From positions 1-9,656 of the forward strand of contig CAMEKL010000013.1 of NCBI GenBank assembly GCA_945921365.1: 9,656 nt of DNA, given 5' to 3'. Position numbers and translations under genes: made by a program. Of the stretch, positions 6,476 to 9,656 are shown in pieces (the stretch's first letter is position 1; each line of letters opens with the position of its first letter). The notes beneath the pieces are model-generated. The model worked only from the letters and a program-made list of their open reading frames with translations. It was not told the DNA's origin and ran no database searches. This DNA comes from an uncultured Bacillota bacterium (GTDB lineage Bacteria > Bacillota > Clostridia > Christensenellales > UBA1242).

Positions 6476-7549
6476 TTATTTTGAAACTTCTTGCTGTTGT
6501 GGAACAAGTTTTTCTGAAAGATAGTTAACAAGAAGCCTTGTTGCACGACTGTCAATTTTAGTTTTGTTTGCTTTTCCAAGTTCAAACATAAACTTAGGAT
6601 CTCTTTTTAGCGCTCTTATTTCTTCGTTTGAAATGCAATTTTTAACAAAATTGTTAATGTTTTCTTCACTTCTAATTTTGTTTATGTGTTTATATTCTTT
6701 TGAGTTTTCTTTAATATTTTCAAGCAAGTTCTCTTTATATTTTATGTGAGCATCTTTAACTTTTACTGCATTTTTGTAAAGAATTAAATTCGTTGAAGAT
6801 GCCAATTTGACCATTTCATTAAAAGCTTTAACTTCATATTTGAGCTTATCCTCAATTGTCAAAGCGGCTGACATGAATTTAAAATATGATTCACAAAGAG
6901 AGGAATATTCTTCAATTTTATTGTTAGCCTTGCTGATGAGATTTTTGTTTTTTATGTTCATTTTGTAGCAAGCAGAAAGAACTTTATTAAGTTTGTTTAA
7001 TCTGCTTTTTGCAATATTTTTGATTTTTGTTGCAACTTTCATTCCTGTTTCTAATTCTTTTTTTATATCGTCAACATAACTTTCAATGTCAACTTTTTCA
7101 GGAATTGTTCTCAAGAAAAATTCGATATCGTTTATATTATCAAGGTCAATACATTGTGGATATTTGGTTATGTTATTTTTAAAATATTGTGCTGTAAACT
7201 TATCAAGTTTAAATAAATTCAAACACTCGTTAACACTCATTCCGCCATACTCTTTATCAGAGTCGATTCTAACATCGAACATGCTATCTTCAAATTGACG
7301 ATGTAATTCTTTATCATCTGCAAAGAAAACTTCTTTAGAAATTTCTTTAAATTTTTGTAATATTCTGTTTGAATATTTTTCAATATCTGCTTCGCAATCT
7401 GCAATTTTTGCGTCAATTTCAAGAATTTCGTTGTTTTCACTTAGGTTTTTATTAAACTCTTTCTTCGCAAGGCTTGCATCATAACGAATATATTTTAGTG
7501 CATTATTTAATCTCTTTTCTGCTTTTTTAAAAATTAAATTATCAATCAT
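6476..7549 (-). CDS. Helical coiled-coil protein of unknown family, paralogue B
   Basis: A 357-residue charged, mainly helical protein without signal peptide or membrane segment, not recognised as any family. It is the tandem paralogue of the gene immediately downstream (5354-6391), colinear over the whole length. Shared blocks are the N-terminal MIDNLIFKKAEKRLNNAL, a central NKLNKVLSA (NRVNRILSA in the other copy), YKNAVKVKDAHIKYKENLL (YKDAVKKRNSYVNYKETLI) and the C-terminal EEIRALKRDPKFMFELG. It is moderately acidic at the N-terminus (about 45-95) and ends in a Gln-rich tail (PQQQEVSK). AAGGAG lies seven bases before ATG, and the stretch AAGGAGTTTTTAT before the start is shared with the other copy, suggesting that the duplication included the leader. 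It has its own promoter and terminator. The copies have diverged widely, so the duplication is old or the two have specialised. Function unknown. Confidence 0.8.
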   Translation of the reverse strand: MIDNLIFKKAEKRLNNALKYIRYDASLAKKEFNKNLSENNEILEIDAKIADCEADIEKYSNRILQKFKEISKEVFFADDKELHRQFEDSMFDVRIDSDKEYGGMSVNECLNLFKLDKFTAQYFKNNITKYPQCIDLDNINDIEFFLRTIPEKVDIESYVDDIKKELETGMKVATKIKNIAKSRLNKLNKVLSACYKMNIKNKNLISKANNKIEEYSSLCESYFKFMSAALTIEDKLKYEVKAFNEMVKLASSTNLILYKNAVKVKDAHIKYKENLLENIKENSKEYKHINKIRSEENINNFVKNCISNEEIRALKRDPKFMFELGKANKTKIDSRATRLLVNYLSEKLVPQQQEVSK

Positions 7550-7572
7550 ATAAAAACTCCTTATTTAATTAG

Positions 7573-7601
7573 AGTTTAACATAACGTAAAACCTTTGTCA
7601 A
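7573..7601 (-). promoter_or_regulatory. SigA-type promoter of paralogue B
   Basis: On the minus strand a perfect TTGACA (7601-7596) is followed after 17 bases by TAAACT (7578-7573). TGT before the -10 box gives an extended -10 that compensates for its weaker match. The leader of roughly 17 bases includes AAGGAG at 7562-7557. Confidence 0.7.
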
Positions 7602-7619
7602 TAATGATTTTTTAACAAA

Positions 7620-7645
7620 AAAAGACGGAAGTAAATCCGTCTTTT
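7620..7645 (-). terminator. Rho-independent terminator of the surface protein gene
   Basis: A 10-bp stem pairs 7620-7629 with 7636-7645 around a six-base loop. Its core AGACGGA/TCCGTCT is the most GC-rich stem in the window, and on the minus strand it is followed by a run of seven T. It lies about 14 bases beyond the TAA stop (7661-7659) of the frameshifted C-terminal reading frame, not beyond the earlier TAG at 7836-7834. This supports the C-terminal segment being part of the gene. Confidence 0.85.
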
Positions 7646-7658
7646 CCCCATTTAATAA

Positions 7659-7883
7659 TTAGTTAAAAACATAGTGAAGTGTAATTTCTGGGCATACTCC
7701 AGCACCATCAACATAGATTGTGTAAGTAAGTTTTGCGTTTTCATATTTTTGTGCAGCTTCTGAAAAATCTGCATTTGATGTGTATCCAGTTGGATATAAT
7801 CCAAGCATATAGTCGCCAGCAACTGAATCAAGACTAGTTAAGCCATAGGTTGTTTCTGTTATTAAAGGTGTAAACTTTCTTTG
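7659..7883 (-). pseudogene. Displaced C-terminal segment of the surface protein (+1 frame)
   Basis: This frame is open for 74 codons from just after a TGA (7886-7884) to TAA at 7661-7659. It reads protein-like sequence continuing the upstream gene: LITETTYGLTSLDS, AGDYMLGLYPTGYTSN, KLTYTIYVDGAG and a final ITLHYVFN. It has no start codon or ribosome binding site of its own, overlaps the end of the main frame, and ends just before a good terminator. The simplest reading is that the original gene ended at 7659 and that a one-base indel between 7834 and 7883 now sends the ribosome to TAG at 7836-7834. It could be a real mutation, an assembly error or, less likely, programmed frameshifting. Confidence 0.75.
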
Positions 7884-9656
7884 TCATAACCTTTTGTGAT
7901 GCATCTTTACCAACAAAGTCAAAGAATAAAATTTCTGTTCCGCTGTTAACGTTGATATAATATTCATTTTCTGTTGGGCCAGCTATTACTGTGCTTACAG
8001 GGCTTCCTGTGAGTTCTCCTGCAAATGCAACATTTGTGACTTCAAGTTGTTCAAATGCTTGGTTATTAAATTGGAATTCAACACCATTGATACTTATCGT
8101 TGGAATGTCAAGAGTTTCTGTTGCAAGGATTATTGAAGCAACATAGAGTTTTCCATCTTCAACATAGAATGCTTTATCTTTTATAAAATTCTTTTGTCCA
8201 ATTGAAATTTTAATTTCTTGACCATCAAAGAAGTAACTATCTCCAACTTGAACTGAATATACTTCCCCAAAATTTTTCAAATCTAGAACAACTTTATAGA
8301 AATCTTGTTCAATTTTTAAATCGTTTTTAATTTCTGCAATTGTGTGGAAGTTGTTTTCTTCATTTGCGCTATCATATGAATAGTGATTATACGCTATTGT
8401 GTTATAGAGCGTTGAAATTGTTTTTGCTTCATCTAAAGCGTTTGCATCAAATCCAACAACTGCAACATTGTGGTCAAGGTTAAAAACCGCATTATTAAGA
8501 CCAATCATGTTTTCTTCGCCAATATTATACACAAGCCCAGCGCCACGGAATTCATACTCTTCTTCAGTTGGATTATTTCCCCAAGCATAGATTGTTGGAA
8601 CGCTTTCATCATCAACAACAATTTCTGTGTTAACAAGTTTTAACATTGCTGGGTATTGATAAGCTTTTGTATTTCTATTTCCAAGAACAATTCCAGCCAT
8701 TGGCATATTGTTTCCATCTCTCCAATTACTGTTTGTGAATTCTGTTTTGTTTGCATATCCGCAAGTATTTCTAATTGTTGAATCTTCAACAAGAACTGCT
8801 CCACCACGAACAATCAAACCTTGTCTGTTTCCTTGAATTGTTGAGTTAACAATTCTAACTTCGGCTGGAACGTTAATCAAAACAGCTGCATCGTCATTGT
8901 CAGTTTCACTAAAGCCAGTTGAAATGATTGTTGAGTTAATGATTTCAATTTGTGGATTATAATTTGCAGGTACATTGGCATTTGTTGCAACTCCATATGT
9001 TCCACCAGTTATATTACAATTTTGAATTGAAACATGAGCTGTTCCACAAGGATAAATTGCTGTTCCTTTTGCAGTGTAGTTAACATCAACAAGTCTTAAA
9101 TAACTTTCTGCTCCAACAAAAATACATGATTGAATTCTGTCTATGCAGTTAAATTCTAATTCTCCGTTTTTAATTTCAATCATTCCACCATCAACAATTG
9201 AAAGCGTTTGAGTGTTGGTGTTTGTAAGTTTATGGCCATTAAGATCAATACTTGCCTCTGCATCAATTTCTCCAGCAATATCAATTGTTATATCATTTGT
9301 TAAAACAACGCTTTGAGTTCCAACAAAGAGCGCATTGATAAAATCTTCTTCTGTTGCAACTTCAACATTACCTTGAGTTAAAGCGAAATCAATTTTATCA
9401 TATTCAACGCCATAGTTAACAAGTTGGTTAACTTCTGCGAGTGTGTCTGCTGTGTATGTTAATGATGGATAAATTTGAATCTTTGCAGGTGTTGTTATTT
9501 GCGTGTTATTGCTGAGATAGAAAACAAATTGAGTTGAAATTCCCCATTTATCGTTGCTTACCCATTCAGCACCAACAATTGAAGCACCATCTTGTCCGTT
9601 TGTTCCATTAGCACCATCTGCGCCGTTTGTTCCATCAGAACCTTTCAAACTTTCAA
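7834..9656 (-). CDS. Surface protein with collagen-like Gly-X-X repeats and parallel beta-helix (5' end outside window, frameshifted 3' end)
   Basis: At least 606 residues of a large extracellular protein; the frame stays open to the right edge, reading E-S-L-K-G-S-D, so a TTG at 9648-9646 is an internal Leu codon rather than a start. Seven collagen-like triplets (GSD GTN GAD GAN GTN GQD GAS) lie at 9642-9580. They are followed by a short beta domain (about 90 residues) and by a right-handed parallel beta-helix of the pectin-lyase type, about 9360-8610. The helix is seen as repeated short strands: SIDLNGHKL, GMIEIKNGELEF, VSIQNCNITGG, IEIINSTIISTG, VRIVNSTIQGN, VLVEDSTIRN and LKLVNTEIVV. No polysaccharide-lyase active site can be identified, so a binding or structural role is as likely as enzymatic activity. 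The end of the frame (VYTFNNRNNLWLN) is probably frameshift product; the true C-terminus lies in another frame down to 7659. No LPXTG anchor is visible. Signal peptide or lipobox, if any, is outside the window. Confidence 0.8.
   Translation of the reverse strand, partial: ESLKGSDGTNGADGANGTNGQDGASIVGAEWVSNDKWGISTQFVFYLSNNTQITTPAKIQIYPSLTYTADTLAEVNQLVNYGVEYDKIDFALTQGNVEVATEEDFINALFVGTQSVVLTNDITIDIAGEIDAEASIDLNGHKLTNTNTQTLSIVDGGMIEIKNGELEFNCIDRIQSCIFVGAESYLRLVDVNYTAKGTAIYPCGTAHVSIQNCNITGGTYGVATNANVPANYNPQIEIINSTIISTGFSETDNDDAAVLINVPAEVRIVNSTIQGNRQGLIVRGGAVLVEDSTIRNTCGYANKTEFTNSNWRDGNNMPMAGIVLGNRNTKAYQYPAMLKLVNTEIVVDDESVPTIYAWGNNPTEEEYEFRGAGLVYNIGEENMIGLNNAVFNLDHNVAVVGFDANALDEAKTISTLYNTIAYNHYSYDSANEENNFHTIAEIKNDLKIEQDFYKVVLDLKNFGEVYSVQVGDSYFFDGQEIKISIGQKNFIKDKAFYVEDGKLYVASIILATETLDIPTISINGVEFQFNNQAFEQLEVTNVAFAGELTGSPVSTVIAGPTENEYYINVNSGTEILFFDFVGKDASQKVMTKKVYTFNNRNNLWLN
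9580..9642 (-). repeat. Collagen-like Gly-X-X tract within the surface protein
   Basis: Seven consecutive in-frame triplets begin with glycine and are rich in Asn, Asp, Ala and Thr. The DNA is correspondingly repetitive (GGAACAAACGGC-type units), which makes the tract prone to length change by recombination or slippage. It continues at most two codons before a non-Gly stretch (ESLK) at the edge, so this is the C-terminal end of the repeat unless it resumes outside the window. Confidence 0.75.

Noticed and set aside
6388..6585. A 65-residue minus-strand frame across the border of the two paralogues
   Set aside because: It overlaps the end of one gene, the terminator and promoter, and touches the start of the next in another frame; an accidental open frame in AT-rich DNA.
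7237..7440. A 67-residue minus-strand frame inside paralogue B
   Set aside because: Entirely within the N-terminal half of a supported gene in a different frame, and its lysine-rich composition is typical of an out-of-frame reading.
9646..9648. TTG start codon for the surface protein
   Set aside because: The frame continues upstream to the window edge and the codon lies directly before collagen-like repeats with no ribosome binding site or signal peptide, so it is an internal Leu codon.
1..9656. Mycoplasma-type genetic code (TGA as Trp), suggested by the AT richness
   Set aside because: Trp codons in the supported genes are TGG (for example the WW pair in the cotransporter), and TGA ends sigF and rlmD.

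Overview
The window is a compact, AT-rich stretch of a low-GC Gram-positive (Bacillota) chromosome. The evidence is the 3' end of a forespore sigma factor (SigF type), Shine-Dalgarno sites, consensus TTGACA/TATAAT-type promoters and Rho-independent terminators. The genetic code is standard: tryptophan is read from TGG, and TGA is used as a stop. A collagen-like/beta-helix surface protein next to unrecognised helical proteins fits an uncultured, probably host-associated Clostridia-like lineage, but that placement is inference.

Layout. Positions 1-450 (+) hold the C-terminal 149 residues of sigF; the gene starts left of the window. Everything else is on the minus strand. From left to right: a Na/Pi cotransporter with a PhoU-like tail (442-2157), whose last codons overlap those of sigF; a 60-aa orphan (2230-2412) joined by an ATGA overlap to a 23S rRNA uracil-5 methyltransferase of the RlmD/RlmCD family (2409-3707); a 498-aa predicted lipoprotein with a possible inactivated zincin-like domain (3775-5271); two tandem paralogous coiled-coil proteins of unknown family (5354-6391 and 6476-7549); and a large surface protein with collagen-like Gly-X-X triplets and a parallel beta-helix (7659-9656). 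The surface protein runs off the right edge and has a +1 frameshift near its C-terminus.

Transcription. Four gene borders on the minus strand use the same packaging: a stop codon, then a short hairpin terminator, then within about 5-20 bases the -35 box of the next promoter. Apart from the rlmD-orphan pair, the genes therefore look like separate transcription units. Three consecutive promoters share the 10-mer TATTGACAAA and a 17-base spacer. The promoter of rlmD lies so close to its ATG that the mRNA is probably leaderless. The sigF/cotransporter border has one near-symmetric hairpin covering both stop codons, which can serve as terminator in both directions.

The least explained part is the run from 3775 to the right edge (lipoprotein, duplicated coiled-coil pair, surface protein). 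It may be an envelope-related accessory cluster, but adjacency is the only evidence. No tRNA, rRNA, CRISPR array, insertion sequence, phage gene or riboswitch was recognised. No gap between genes exceeds about 110 bases once the frameshifted C-terminus is counted as coding.
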